In this document: piece by piece, positions 35,343 through 44,136 of the stretch
How positions within the stretch are numbered: the first letter of the stretch is position 1
Layout: every line of letters begins with the position of its first letter
Origin: Chloroflexota bacterium
GTDB lineage: Bacteria > Chloroflexota > Anaerolineae > JAAYZQ01
Direction of reading: 5' to 3'
Assembly (NCBI GenBank): GCA_018606645.1
Contig: JAGVRI010000002.1
Span: 310,001-374,000, forward strand
DNA length: 64,000 nt
Notes under the pieces: model-generated
Databases searched by the model: none
What the model was told of the DNA's origin: nothing
What the model saw: the letters and a program-made list of their open reading frames with translations, nothing else
Position numbers and translations under genes: made by a program

Positions 35343-36464
35343 CTAGATGCCAAGAGTCGAGCGAGTCTGGGCAAAGCGCAACAAGCTGTCCTGGCGCACC
35401 AATCCGAGAAAACGGCCGTCATCCACCACCGGCAACAGGCTCTGTCCCTCGGCCATCATTCGCTCCAGGACGCTGTAGGCCGACTCGCTGGCCCGTACCG
35501 GCTTGAGAGTGCTGAGTGGGGTCATGATCTGGCGCATGGGGGTCCACCCCCAGCGCTGGCGCGGCACCTGTCGGATCTGGCTCAGCGTGGTCAGCCCCTG
35601 CGTCTGCTCGCCCTCAGTCACGATGAAACAGTTCTGTCCCTGCGAGAGGACATAATCGCGCACCACCCAGTCAAGAGGGGTATTGCTATCCACCGCCTGA
35701 CAGGCCGAAGAGGCAAAATCGCGCGCCGTATAGCCCTCTAACGCCTCGCGCACCCAGGCCTGCTGGGCGCTCTGGCCGGCAGCGTTGTCGAGGAACCAAC
35801 CGATGAAGACCAACCATAGGCCGCTGCTCCAGTTACCTCTCAGGAACAGGACCCCGCCCGCCACGATCAACAGGATGGCGATGCCACGGCCGATCGTGGC
35901 CGCCCAACGGGTAGCACGGTTCATGTTCCCCGTCCAGGCCCACACCAGCGAGCGGAACACCCGGCCGCCGTCCAATGGAAAGCCGGGGATCATATTAAAG
36001 AGCGCCAGACTCAGGTTGATCCCTCCCAGGTACAGGCCTAGCGCGGCCAGCGGAACCCAGTCTAGCATCTGACCGGTCAGCCACAGTCCGCCAAACCCGA
36101 CCGCCAGCAGCAGGCTGGAGATGGGACCGGCGATGGCGATCAAAAACTCGGCCAGCGGTCGAGGTGGCTCGCGCACGATGTGGGCAACCCCTCCAAATAC
36201 AAAGAGGGTGATGCTCTGGACCGGCACCCCGCAGAATCGGGCAACCACGCTGTGGGCAACTTCGTGGATCAGCACCGAGGCGAAGAAGAGAAGACTGGTC
36301 AGCAGGCCAATGCTCAGATAGCCAACCTGGCTCCAACCCTCATACCGGCTGGGGAAGTAACCCGTTGTCAGGGATAGGGTCACCAGAGTAAAGATGATAA
36401 ACCACGTATAATGGATCCCGATCGGGATGCCCAGGATTTTGCCAATCTGTAACGAACTTTTCAT
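35343..36464 (-). CDS. Site-2 protease family metallopeptidase with CBS domains
   Basis: 373 residues from ATG 36464 (AAGGAGG 5 bases upstream). The M50 zinc motif is LIHEVAHS (HExxH), and the third ligand lies in FPLDGGRVF. About six hydrophobic segments (HYTWFIIFTLVTLSL, YLSIGLLTSLLFFASVLIH and others) place the active site in the membrane. The last ~130 residues form a CBS pair (MRQIMTPLSTLKPV, SLLPVVDDGRFLGLV), which often binds adenosyl ligands. This is the SpoIVFB-like S2P-M50 plus CBS type common in bacteria and archaea. It would cut membrane-anchored regulators or peptides. The transcript ends at the terminator 35282-35313. Confidence 0.92.
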   Translation of the reverse strand: MKSSLQIGKILGIPIGIHYTWFIIFTLVTLSLTTGYFPSRYEGWSQVGYLSIGLLTSLLFFASVLIHEVAHSVVARFCGVPVQSITLFVFGGVAHIVREPPRPLAEFLIAIAGPISSLLLAVGFGGLWLTGQMLDWVPLAALGLYLGGINLSLALFNMIPGFPLDGGRVFRSLVWAWTGNMNRATRWAATIGRGIAILLIVAGGVLFLRGNWSSGLWLVFIGWFLDNAAGQSAQQAWVREALEGYTARDFASSACQAVDSNTPLDWVVRDYVLSQGQNCFIVTEGEQTQGLTTLSQIRQVPRQRWGWTPMRQIMTPLSTLKPVRASESAYSVLERMMAEGQSLLPVVDDGRFLGLVRQDSLLRFAQTRSTLGI

Positions 36465-36571
36465 TGGGTCCTCCTTCCTAATTATCCAATGTACCACACC
36501 CAAGTTAGAACGATGTTATAGAAATATTAGAAATCTATTAAATCCAAACTCGCCCAACGCGAGCGTTGCTT

Positions 36572-36601
36572 TTTGCAGAGTGGAACATTATGCAGTATAA
36601 T
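36572..36601 (+). promoter_or_regulatory. Promoter and long leader of the DUF4332 gene
   Basis: TTTGCA (36572-36577), an 18-base spacer and TATAAT (36596-36601). The transcript would start near 36608, leaving a ~178-base untranslated leader before the ATG at 36786. No riboswitch class was recognised in it. The rest of the 36465-36785 gap is AT-richer than its surroundings and has no ORF of note. Confidence 0.55.
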
Positions 36602-36785
36602 ATGGTCAGGTTCGCTGCGTAGTGTCTAGCACTCACCTGTGGGTTTTGGAGTCAAGCCTGTTTTTTGCGGTATAGACTTAGCCTCATCTCCGTTGGAGTG
36701 GAGAGGGAAGAAAAGGTCAAAAGGGTGAACGTGGTCGGGTGGAGAATTTTGAACTAGCGCGAATTCCGCAGAAAGGAGAAGCACA

Positions 36786-37190
36786 ATGGCCAAGATTACC
36801 GCAGTCGAGGGAATTGGCGAAGTCTATGCTCAGAAATTGAGGGAAGCAGGCATTCACACGACCGAAGCTCTGTTGGCGGCAGGTGCTACACCTAAGGGCC
36901 GGAAGGAGCTCGAGGAAAAGACCGGCATCAGCCACAAGTTGATCCTGGAGTGGGTGAACCACGTGGACCTCTTCCGCATCAAGGGGGTCGGTGAGGAATA
37001 CTCGGACTTGCTCGAGGAAGCAGGGGTAGATACCGTGCCCGAGCTGGCTCAGCGAAACCCGGAGAACCTGTATCTCGCCCTGGAAAAGACCAACGAAGAA
37101 AAGAAGCTGGTGCGCAGGCTGCCCACTCTGGCCCAGGTCGCCGATTGGATCGAACAGGCCAAGAACCTGCCACGGGTCGTGACTTACTGA
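36786..37190 (+). CDS. DUF4332 helix-hairpin-helix protein
   Basis: 134 residues with two helix-hairpin-helix units. The first reads AVEGIGEVYAQKLREAGIHT TEALL and the second FRIKGVGEEYSDLLEEAGVDT, then a final helical stretch RLPTLAQVADWIEQAK. This is the DUF4332 layout: small HhH proteins thought to bind nucleic acid or proteins, with no known activity. AAAGGAG lies 7 bases before the ATG. It is monocistronic: the next gene downstream is a glycosyltransferase after 190 bases, with an uneventful spacer. Confidence 0.85.
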   Translation: MAKITAVEGIGEVYAQKLREAGIHTTEALLAAGATPKGRKELEEKTGISHKLILEWVNHVDLFRIKGVGEEYSDLLEEAGVDTVPELAQRNPENLYLALEKTNEEKKLVRRLPTLAQVADWIEQAKNLPRVVTY

Positions 37191-37380
37191 CGGCTTCTCT
37201 TCCCTGAAGGAAACTGGTCACTAGGGGACTGTACCGCCGGCCATTTGGTACGGTCCGATAGCGAGCCTTCTATCACAGGAGGGTGGGTGGATGTTGTCTC
37301 CCCTCTCTCCTTGGTGTTTGTCACACCTGAGTACGTCTCTCTAGACTGGTCCATTATACCACATAGTTCCTGGAGTGCGT

Positions 37381-38553
37381 ATGCGCATCCTGATGTCCAG
37401 CCATGGCTATCCCCCGACGGTGAGCGGTGTAACTCGGGTTGTCCAGAAATTGGCGAGGGCGATGGTGCGTCGGGGTCATACCGTAGCCGTAGTCACGGCG
37501 AGCGATCACGGCGAACCGTATGAGGCCGAAGATGAAGGGGTCCGGCTGATCCGGGTGCCATCCGTCCCGAACCCGTTTTGGGAGGAAGGGCCTCTCCCGT
37601 ACGCCAATCGAAACCGATTGGAGAAGATCGTCGCGGAGGTCCGGCCCGAGATCGTACATTGCCACGATCCGCTCCCTTTGGCGTTCCCCCTCCTGCGTCT
37701 ATTCGATGAGACCGATGTGCCGCTGACGGCGACCTGTCATTACGTTCCCCGCTTTGCCGCCGGCTATCTGCTTCAGAGCGAAGACATCCAGAACCTGGTG
37801 GAATCGCTCGTGTGGGAGATCGCGATCTGGCTCTACAACCAGTTCCATCACTTGGTCTTTGCCACCGCCGCCCATCGAGACCTGTTTCTCGGCCATGGGT
37901 TGACCGTTCCGACCTCTATCATCTCGAATGGGGTGGACATCGGGCGGTATTACCCATCTTCAGAGGGAGTCACGGAAGTCGAGGCCCGCTATCGCCTGCC
38001 GCCCCGGCCGCGGATCCTCTTTGTCAGCCGCCTGGCCAAGGACAAAAAGATCGATGTCCTGATCCAGGCGATGGCCCATGTCTGGGCTGAGCAAGAAGCG
38101 CATCTGCTTTTGGTGGGGCGTGGGCAGGAACGGGAGCGATTGGAGACGTTGAGCAGAAAGCTAGCGCTGGAGCACTGTGTCCACTTTGTCGGCTTTGTTC
38201 CGGAAGAAGACATGCCAGCGATCTATCGCGCCGCAGACCTGTTCGCCATCGCATCCACCTATGAGGTGCAGAGCCTGCCGGCGTTGCAGGCGGCAGCCAC
38301 GGCGCTGCCAATTGTGGCGGCAAATGCGGTGGCCCTTCCCGAGTTGGTGCATGATGGGGTGAATGGTCTGCTCGTCCCACCTGACGATCCCCAGGCCATG
38401 GCCAGGGCAATTGTCACCATCTTGCAGGATCCGGATCGGGCCAAAGCCATGGGCCAGGCCGGTCTGTCTATCGCCCGATTTCATGCCGAGGAGAGCACCT
38501 TTGGAGCGTATGAAGACCTGTACCGCCAGTTGTCAGGCTTTGGGTCGCAGTAA
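37381..38553 (+). CDS. Glycosyltransferase family 4 (group 1)
   Basis: 390 residues from ATG 37381 (GGAG 5 bases upstream; a GTG 6 bases earlier is unlikely). It is a GT-B fold with the family start SSHGYPPTVSGVTRVV. IVHCHDPLPLAFPLL, ISNGVDIGRYYP, ILFVSRLAKDKKIDVLIQA and the donor-site segment ASTYEVQSLPALQAAATALP (E-x7-E type) follow. It uses an NDP-sugar and retains configuration. Relatives include mannosyltransferases and diacylglycerol glucosyltransferases, so a membrane glycolipid acceptor is plausible. The neighbour downstream is a membrane-stress type protein, not a glycan operon, so the role stays open. Confidence 0.9.
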   Translation: MRILMSSHGYPPTVSGVTRVVQKLARAMVRRGHTVAVVTASDHGEPYEAEDEGVRLIRVPSVPNPFWEEGPLPYANRNRLEKIVAEVRPEIVHCHDPLPLAFPLLRLFDETDVPLTATCHYVPRFAAGYLLQSEDIQNLVESLVWEIAIWLYNQFHHLVFATAAHRDLFLGHGLTVPTSIISNGVDIGRYYPSSEGVTEVEARYRLPPRPRILFVSRLAKDKKIDVLIQAMAHVWAEQEAHLLLVGRGQERERLETLSRKLALEHCVHFVGFVPEEDMPAIYRAADLFAIASTYEVQSLPALQAAATALPIVAANAVALPELVHDGVNGLLVPPDDPQAMARAIVTILQDPDRAKAMGQAGLSIARFHAEESTFGAYEDLYRQLSGFGSQ

Positions 38554-38674
38554 GGGCTTATTCGAGAGCCCGTATCAGTCACGCCAGTTACAGTCCGGTG
38601 GCGGACGGTGATCCGGTTTGAGTGCGTTTTCGGGCCGGCATTCGGAAGATCACACACAACAGGGGAGGGCTGTA

Positions 38675-39592
38675 ATGGAAAACTCAAGACCGATGTCTCG
38701 CCGTCGGCGGCCGCCGAGTCTATTCTGGCCGGTGATCCTGATCACGGCCGGGGTGCTGTTCCTTCTGGACAATCTCGGGTTGTTGAATATTAACTTCTGG
38801 CAGTTGTGGCGTTTATGGCCCATCCTGCTGATCCTGGCCGGCCTGGATATCCTGGTGGCCTCTCGTTCCTGGCTGGGGAATCTATTTGTTCTGATCCTGA
38901 CCTTGGCCGTCATTGCCGGAGTGGTCATCTTGCTGCTCACGGCCCCCCAGGCGCTGGGACCCATCGCCGGGCAAGAGGTCGAGCATGTCTCTGAACCTCT
39001 GGACGGGGTGGAGCGAGCCCGTCTGGAGATTGATTTTGCCGCCGGCCAGCTTGCCATCGGACGGTTGGAGGATTCGCCCTTGCTCGTAGATGGCGAACTG
39101 AAGCTGGCGACCTCAGCCAAACCGGTCTGGCAAGCCGAACGGAGCGACGCCCAGGCCAACCTCAGCCTGAGATACACGCAGAGCTACCAGAGCTGGGGCA
39201 AAGGGGACGAGTGGACGTTACGCCTGTCGCCCCAGGTGGGCTTTTCCCTGGAGTTCAATATAGGCGCCGGCGGAGCCAAATTGGACCTGACCGGCCTGGA
39301 CATCCGGGACATGAAAGTTAAATCCGGGGTGAGCGGCACCCAGATCCGTTTCCCGGCCAGGGGGCAGTTCTCGGCAGAGATTAGCGGGGGAGTCGGGGCC
39401 CTCGAGATAGAGGTTCCGGAGGAGATGGCGGTGCGGCTGGAGATCGATCGGGGGATTGGTGCCGTGCATCTCTCGGACCGGTTCAAAAAGGAGGGAGCAG
39501 AGTTTGTGACCAGCGACTGGCTGACCAATCCGAACCGCATTGACCTCAAGATCCAGGTGGGCGTTGGGGCGGTGACGGTGCGAGAGCCCTAA
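38675..39592 (+). CDS. LiaF-like / toast-rack membrane protein
   Basis: 305 residues from ATG 38675 (GGGGAGGG 5 bases upstream). The N-terminus has the LiaF transmembrane-domain pattern, FWPVILITAGVLFLLDNLGLL and LWRLWPILLILAGLDIL, with a third span LFVLILTLAVIAGVVILLL. After it comes a beta-rich domain with regular repeats such as NIGAGGAKLDLTGL, SGGVGALEIEVP and GVGAVTVREP, the toast-rack type. Related proteins act in envelope-stress sensing, but no LiaRS-type kinase lies nearby. Function is inferred only. Confidence 0.82.
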   Translation: MENSRPMSRRRRPPSLFWPVILITAGVLFLLDNLGLLNINFWQLWRLWPILLILAGLDILVASRSWLGNLFVLILTLAVIAGVVILLLTAPQALGPIAGQEVEHVSEPLDGVERARLEIDFAAGQLAIGRLEDSPLLVDGELKLATSAKPVWQAERSDAQANLSLRYTQSYQSWGKGDEWTLRLSPQVGFSLEFNIGAGGAKLDLTGLDIRDMKVKSGVSGTQIRFPARGQFSAEISGGVGALEIEVPEEMAVRLEIDRGIGAVHLSDRFKKEGAEFVTSDWLTNPNRIDLKIQVGVGAVTVREP

Positions 39593-39633
39593 TCACTATC
39601 CTCTGACATTCAGTAGGCTCTCAGGGAGGAGAA

Positions 39634-40809
39634 ATGCTGGAACAGGCTCGTGCGATTCAGGGGCAACTGATTGAATGGCGGCGCAGAATCCATCAGCATC
39701 CGGAACTCGGGTTTCAGGAGTTTCAGACGGCCGCCCTCGTCGCTCACGTCCTGGAATCGTTGGGGTTCCGGGTGCGCACTGGCGTCGGGCGCACGGGGGT
39801 GATCGGAGAATTAGGGCAGGGCCGGCCCATCATCGCCATTCGGGCCGACATGGATGCCCTCCCCATTCAGGAAGCCAACGAGGTCCCCTACGCCTCGCAG
39901 GTGCCCGGCGTGATGCACGCCTGCGGCCATGACGCCCACACGGCGATTGTCCTGGGGGTGGCGACCTTGCTGGCGCGCCAGACCTTTCCGGGCACCCTTC
40001 GCCTCCTCTTCCAGCCGGCGGAAGAAGTATCGGATGACGAGGGGCTCAGTGGTGCACCGAGGATGGTAGAAGATGGGGCGATGGAAGGAGTCGAGGCCAT
40101 CCTGGCTCTCCATGTGAACGCCCAGCAACCAACTGGCGACATCCTGGTAGAAGCCGGTCCTGCTTCGGCGGGGGTGGACAGCTTCTATGCCACGATCATT
40201 GGACAAGGCATGCACGGTGCCTATCCTCACTATGGCACCGACCCCATCTACCTGGCGGCCCATGTGGTCCTGGCCTTACACGGGATCGTCTCACGGCGGC
40301 TGGATCCGCTCGAACCAGCGGTGGTGAGCATCGGCACGATCCACGGTGGACAGGTGACCAACGTCATCCCCGAACAGGTGGAGCTCTCTGGCACCATTCG
40401 CTACAAGAAGCCCGAGGTACAGCAATTGCTCCACACCGAGATCGAACGGGCATTCGGGATAGCACGCGCCCTGGGCGGCGATTATCAACTCAAGATCGAA
40501 ATCGGCGGTCCGCCGATGATCAACGACGAGAAAATGGTCCACCTCGTGCGGCAAGTGGTGACCGACTTGCTCGGAGCCGATCACCTCAAGATGTCACCCA
40601 AAGGGATGGGAGCAGAAGACTTTGGATCCTTCTCATCCCTGGCGCCAGGCGTGATGTTTGGACTGGGGTGTCGGATCGAGGGCGATGAGCGGCTGGGCCA
40701 CAACCCCCGCTTTGACATTGACGAAGCCTGTCTACCTATTGGCACGGCGATCCTGGCCGAGGCTGCCCTGCGGTTGTTGCGGAGCGAAACACAAGATCGA
40801 GGGGAGTGA
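39634..40809 (+). CDS. M20 family amidohydrolase (amino acid amidohydrolase type)
   Basis: 391 residues. It is a dinuclear zinc or manganese enzyme that removes an N-acyl group from amino acids. Metal and catalytic motifs: IHQHPELGFQEF, IRADMDALPIQE, HACGHDAHT and FQPAEEVSDDEG. The dimerisation lid holds GQGMHGAYPHYGTDPI, and the C-terminal metal site lies in PKGMGAEDFG and LGHNPRFDIDE. This is the hippurate hydrolase/N-acetyl-diaminopimelate deacetylase/IAA-amino acid hydrolase group, and the true substrate is unknown. The stop is 3 bases before the nitroreductase ATG, so they are cotranscribed. Confidence 0.92.
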   Translation: MLEQARAIQGQLIEWRRRIHQHPELGFQEFQTAALVAHVLESLGFRVRTGVGRTGVIGELGQGRPIIAIRADMDALPIQEANEVPYASQVPGVMHACGHDAHTAIVLGVATLLARQTFPGTLRLLFQPAEEVSDDEGLSGAPRMVEDGAMEGVEAILALHVNAQQPTGDILVEAGPASAGVDSFYATIIGQGMHGAYPHYGTDPIYLAAHVVLALHGIVSRRLDPLEPAVVSIGTIHGGQVTNVIPEQVELSGTIRYKKPEVQQLLHTEIERAFGIARALGGDYQLKIEIGGPPMINDEKMVHLVRQVVTDLLGADHLKMSPKGMGAEDFGSFSSLAPGVMFGLGCRIEGDERLGHNPRFDIDEACLPIGTAILAEAALRLLRSETQDRGE

Positions 40810-40812
40810 ACG

Positions 40813-41322
40813 ATGGAATTCTTGGAACTGATTCGAAAGCGGTACAGTGTCCGGGCCTACAAGCCCGATCCGGTCGAGGAGGAAAAGCTGGAACAGGTGC
40901 TCGAGGCGGCGCGGCTGGCCCCGACGGCGGCGAACCGGCAGCCCTTCCTGTTTCTCGTCCTCCCCACCGCAGGCCGGGAGGCTGAACTGCGACGGATCTA
41001 CAACAGAGAGTGGTTCGTCCAGGCGCCGCTGGTCATCTGCGCCTGCAGTATTCCGGCCCAGGGATGGGTGCGCATGGATGGCAAACCGTACACCGATGTG
41101 GACGTGGCCATTGCCATGGACCACCTGATCCTGGCCGCCACCGAGTTGGGGTTAGGCACCTGTTGGATCGCGGCCTTTGATCCGGCGGCGGCCCGCGAGG
41201 TATTGGGCCTGCCCGAGGGCGTGGAACCGGTTATCTTTACCCCGCTGGGCTATCCGGCCGATCAGCCCCGGCCAAAAAGCCGCAAGCCGCTGTCGGAACT
41301 GGTCCGGCGCGGCGGCTGGTAA
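40813..41322 (+). CDS. Nitroreductase family protein
   Basis: 169 residues, a typical one-domain FMN enzyme. The start LIRKRYSVRAYKPDPVEEEKL and the segment ARLAPTAANRQPFLFLV bind FMN. DVAIAMDHLILAATELGLGTCWIAAFD is the helical core, and the end PLGYPADQPRPKSRKPLSELV is conserved. It would reduce a nitro, quinone or flavin-like substrate with NAD(P)H. It follows the M20 amidohydrolase at once and ends 1 base before the convergent pentapeptide-repeat gene. It is unrelated in layout to the larger nitroreductase at 4493-5359. Confidence 0.9.
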   Translation: MEFLELIRKRYSVRAYKPDPVEEEKLEQVLEAARLAPTAANRQPFLFLVLPTAGREAELRRIYNREWFVQAPLVICACSIPAQGWVRMDGKPYTDVDVAIAMDHLILAATELGLGTCWIAAFDPAAAREVLGLPEGVEPVIFTPLGYPADQPRPKSRKPLSELVRRGGW

Positions 41323-42366
41323 TCAGGGGTCTTTCTGGAGCTGCCCGTCGGGTAGGATCGCCCTGGAGAGCGACCTGGCCTGGGCCAATTGATGGGAGGT
41401 CACTTTGGCCCAACCGAGGTTGGCTGCCTCGAGGTTGGCCCCGGCCAGGTTGGCATCAAAAAAGTGTGCCCGCCGCAAGTCAGCCTCGGCCAGATTGGCG
41501 CCCTCCAGGTTCGTTCCTCGCAGGACCGCCATAAACAGGTTGACCTGACGCAGATCGGCTCCCCGCAGGTTGGCCCGGCGCAGATCCGCTTCGTGCAGGT
41601 TCGCCCGTTCCAGATTCGCCACGCTCAGATCGGCCTCGATCAGATTGGCTCCGCGCAGATCGGCCTCGTTCAGGTGGGCGCCCTGGAGATTCGCTCCTCG
41701 AAGGTTCACGCCGCGCAGCTCCGCCCGGCTCAGCACGGCCAGGGGAAGATGGGCGTCCTGGAGCGACGCCGTCGTCAAATCCACGAACGGGTTTCCCTTT
41801 TCAATGAGGCCCGATTCATAGAGGAATTGCAGGAGGATACCTCTCCGCTTCCCATCCAACTGGCGCAGCGCGGTGAGCACCTGCGCCCGCGCCACCTCTC
41901 TGACTTCCGCTTCCGGTTCCGAAGCGCGCAGCCCTTCTTTGAGCAACAATTCTCCCAAAAAGTCCAGGCAGGCCTGTAACACCGACTGCCGCCAGCGGTC
42001 GGCCTCGATCTCGCGTTGGGTATCGGCCCGCCGTTGCTCGGCCTCCCGTTGCCTTCGATTCGCTTCCTTGCTGAGCAGGGCGGCCGTGGCTGCCAGGACA
42101 AGGGGGATGAGAAGCAGGTTGAGCCAGTCCCATAAGGTCTTGGCTCTCTGGGTGGCGGGCGTTGGAGGGGTGTACTCGGCAAGGCCTGGGTCCAGATGCC
42201 CGGACTCGATCAACCAGACCAGGAGCGCCACCCCGATCAGCCCGATCGAGGCGATGGTAACCCAACCCCATCGCTTTGCCAAGAAGGCACGGAGAGTTTG
42301 CCATCCCTGTCTGACTGTTGCCTTGATCGCCTGCCTTGCCATGGCCAGCCCGCCCTTCTCCTCCAT
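41323..42366 (-). CDS. Pentapeptide-repeat membrane protein
   Basis: About 347 residues. Two hydrophobic segments (about 34-52, WVTIASIGLIGVALLVWLI, and 80-100, WLNLLLIPLVLAATAALLS) anchor the protein. A charged helical, probably coiled-coil stretch (KEANRRQREAEQRRADTQRE) follows. The C-terminal ~120 residues are about 25 pentapeptide repeats of A(D/N)LxxA type, for example DLRGANLIEADLSVANLERA, forming a right-handed quadrilateral beta-helix. The function of such proteins is mostly unknown. The start may be ATG 42366 or ATG 42342. It lies behind pgi and its stop abuts that of the convergent nitroreductase. Confidence 0.85.
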   Translation of the reverse strand: MEEKGGLAMARQAIKATVRQGWQTLRAFLAKRWGWVTIASIGLIGVALLVWLIESGHLDPGLAEYTPPTPATQRAKTLWDWLNLLLIPLVLAATAALLSKEANRRQREAEQRRADTQREIEADRWRQSVLQACLDFLGELLLKEGLRASEPEAEVREVARAQVLTALRQLDGKRRGILLQFLYESGLIEKGNPFVDLTTASLQDAHLPLAVLSRAELRGVNLRGANLQGAHLNEADLRGANLIEADLSVANLERANLHEADLRRANLRGADLRQVNLFMAVLRGTNLEGANLAEADLRRAHFFDANLAGANLEAANLGWAKVTSHQLAQARSLSRAILPDGQLQKDP

Positions 42367-42426
42367 CTCAGATTCTACCGCAAAACCAGAAAAAGCACAA
42401 ACTGACGGTCACATGCCCAGGGGCTG

Positions 42427-44112
42427 TCAGACCAATTGCTCAGCCACGCGGTTCAGCTCATCCACTCCTTGTTCCCCCAGGTGAAAATGGATCACCTGCC
42501 GTCCGGCGGCGACGAGCGCCTGACGATCGCCCAGCGCTTGCGCTCGCTTGAGCACCCCGAAAGTCAGGGTTCCACCATCGTCGGGGATACGGATATCTCG
42601 CGGGTCGTCGGCCGTAATCTGGATGAACAGCCCGTGGCCGGCATCCCCTTTGTGCAGTTGGCCGGTCGAATGCAGGAAACGGGGGCCGTAGCCGACCGTC
42701 GTCGCCAACCGGTACCGATCCCGCAGTCGCAGGCGGAAAGCCAGCAGCGCCGCATCGGTTTCGGGCGTTGGTTGAAGATAGGCATGGATGGCGATGTAGC
42801 TTCTGCCCGCACCGGTGACCGGGTCTCCGGGCCGGGCCTGGGCCAAAAAGCAGGACAGAGTCTCGGCGGTGAGTGGGGCAGGTTCGTCCACAGGAAGGAC
42901 GCCGCTCTCCTGATAGGCGGCGATGGCGCGGCGGGCCAGCGCTTTGGCCGCTTCGACATCGGGTTGATCGAACGGGTTGATGCCCAGACGATGCCCAGCC
43001 ACCGCCGTCGCCATCTCCCACAGAAAGAACTGCGCTCCCAGTTCATAAGGGTCGTCCACCGGCAGTTGGATAACCGGATGGCCGTCCAACGCTGACATCC
43101 GGCAGTCATCATCGCCCAGGAAGACAAACAGACGATCCGGGCCATAGATTTCAGGCGGCCCGAGCGGTTCTCCCACTACCGGCAGGATGCCTTTCCCCTC
43201 TTTGCCCGTGCTCTCAGCAATGAGCTGCTCGATCCAGTCCCCCAGGCTAGCCAGTCGGGAGGGCATGCAAAAGGTAACCTTGTCACGACCCGATTGGGCC
43301 AGTTCGCCCAGAACTGCACCGAGCCAGGCCGCCGGATTGTCGCGGACGGCGACCTCTGGCCCGCAGGCCCGGACGGCCACAAGCGCATGGTCCAACAGAC
43401 GGGGCAGGTCCACCCCGACCAGCGCCGCCGGCACCAATCCAAAATAGGACAGGGCGGAATACCGCCCCCCGATGTGAGGATTGTTCAAGAAGGTAGCGCG
43501 GAAGCGACATCGTTCGGCCAGATTGGCCAGGCTGCTGCCGGGATCGGTAATGGCGACAAAATGCTCTCCGGCGCGTTCCGTCCCCAATTGTTCGGCCAGC
43601 CAGCGGTAGAAGAACTTGAACAAAGAGAGGGTCTCCACGGTGGTGCCCGATTTGGTGGACACGAGGAACAGGGTCCGGGCCGGATTCAAGCGTTCAGCCT
43701 GCGCCAGGACCGCCCCCGGAACGGTGCTATCCAGGACCGCCAGGTGGAGCCGAGGGCGGGGTGAGTTAGCCGCCTCTTCTGGGCCCCAGAATACCCGGCT
43801 GAACAGTTCCGGCGCCAGACTGGAGCCGCCCATGCCCAGGAGTAGAGCATCGGTGTAACCGGCCGCGTGTACCGATTCTACCAGATCGACCATGGCATCC
43901 ACCTTATCGGCCATCTCTTCGACGGTGTGAAGCCAACCCAGGCGATTGGTAATCTCGGTCGGTTCCGGTTTCCAGACGGTATGGTCATGGGCCCAGATGC
44001 GCGCTATGATCCGCCCCTCGGCCATTTCGTCGAGGGCCGCTTCCACCACCGAACGGTACACGCCCAGTTCGAGCCTCCCCCACCGTTCATCGGCCAGCGA
44101 TACTGCGTTCAT
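42427..44112 (-). CDS. pgi: Glucose-6-phosphate isomerase
   Basis: 561 residues with the two SIS domains of phosphoglucose isomerase: GMGGSSLAPELFSRVFWG, the sugar phosphate-binding STKSGTTVETLSLFKFFY, IGGRYSALSYFGLVP, and the second domain with PVVGEPLGPPEIYG and ATAVAGHRLGINPFDQPDVE. It interconverts glucose 6-phosphate and fructose 6-phosphate. This type of PGI is also known fused behind transaldolase. Here transaldolase is a separate gene 24 bases upstream, so the pair looks like a split version of that fusion. Confidence 0.92.
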   Translation of the reverse strand: MNAVSLADERWGRLELGVYRSVVEAALDEMAEGRIIARIWAHDHTVWKPEPTEITNRLGWLHTVEEMADKVDAMVDLVESVHAAGYTDALLLGMGGSSLAPELFSRVFWGPEEAANSPRPRLHLAVLDSTVPGAVLAQAERLNPARTLFLVSTKSGTTVETLSLFKFFYRWLAEQLGTERAGEHFVAITDPGSSLANLAERCRFRATFLNNPHIGGRYSALSYFGLVPAALVGVDLPRLLDHALVAVRACGPEVAVRDNPAAWLGAVLGELAQSGRDKVTFCMPSRLASLGDWIEQLIAESTGKEGKGILPVVGEPLGPPEIYGPDRLFVFLGDDDCRMSALDGHPVIQLPVDDPYELGAQFFLWEMATAVAGHRLGINPFDQPDVEAAKALARRAIAAYQESGVLPVDEPAPLTAETLSCFLAQARPGDPVTGAGRSYIAIHAYLQPTPETDAALLAFRLRLRDRYRLATTVGYGPRFLHSTGQLHKGDAGHGLFIQITADDPRDIRIPDDGGTLTFGVLKRAQALGDRQALVAAGRQVIHFHLGEQGVDELNRVAEQLV

Positions 44113-44136
44113 GGGCGCCTTGCTCCTTTCGGCTAT

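Noticed and set aside
36550-36575. Terminator-like hairpin with T-run on + (caacgc...gcgttgcttttt)
   Set aside because: No plus-strand gene ends before it, and the stem is only 5-6 bp with a tiny loop. It overlaps the DUF4332 promoter.
41389-41979. A plus-strand 196-residue frame across the pentapeptide gene
   Set aside because: It is the antisense shadow of the pentapeptide repeats, whose regular codons keep the opposite strand open.
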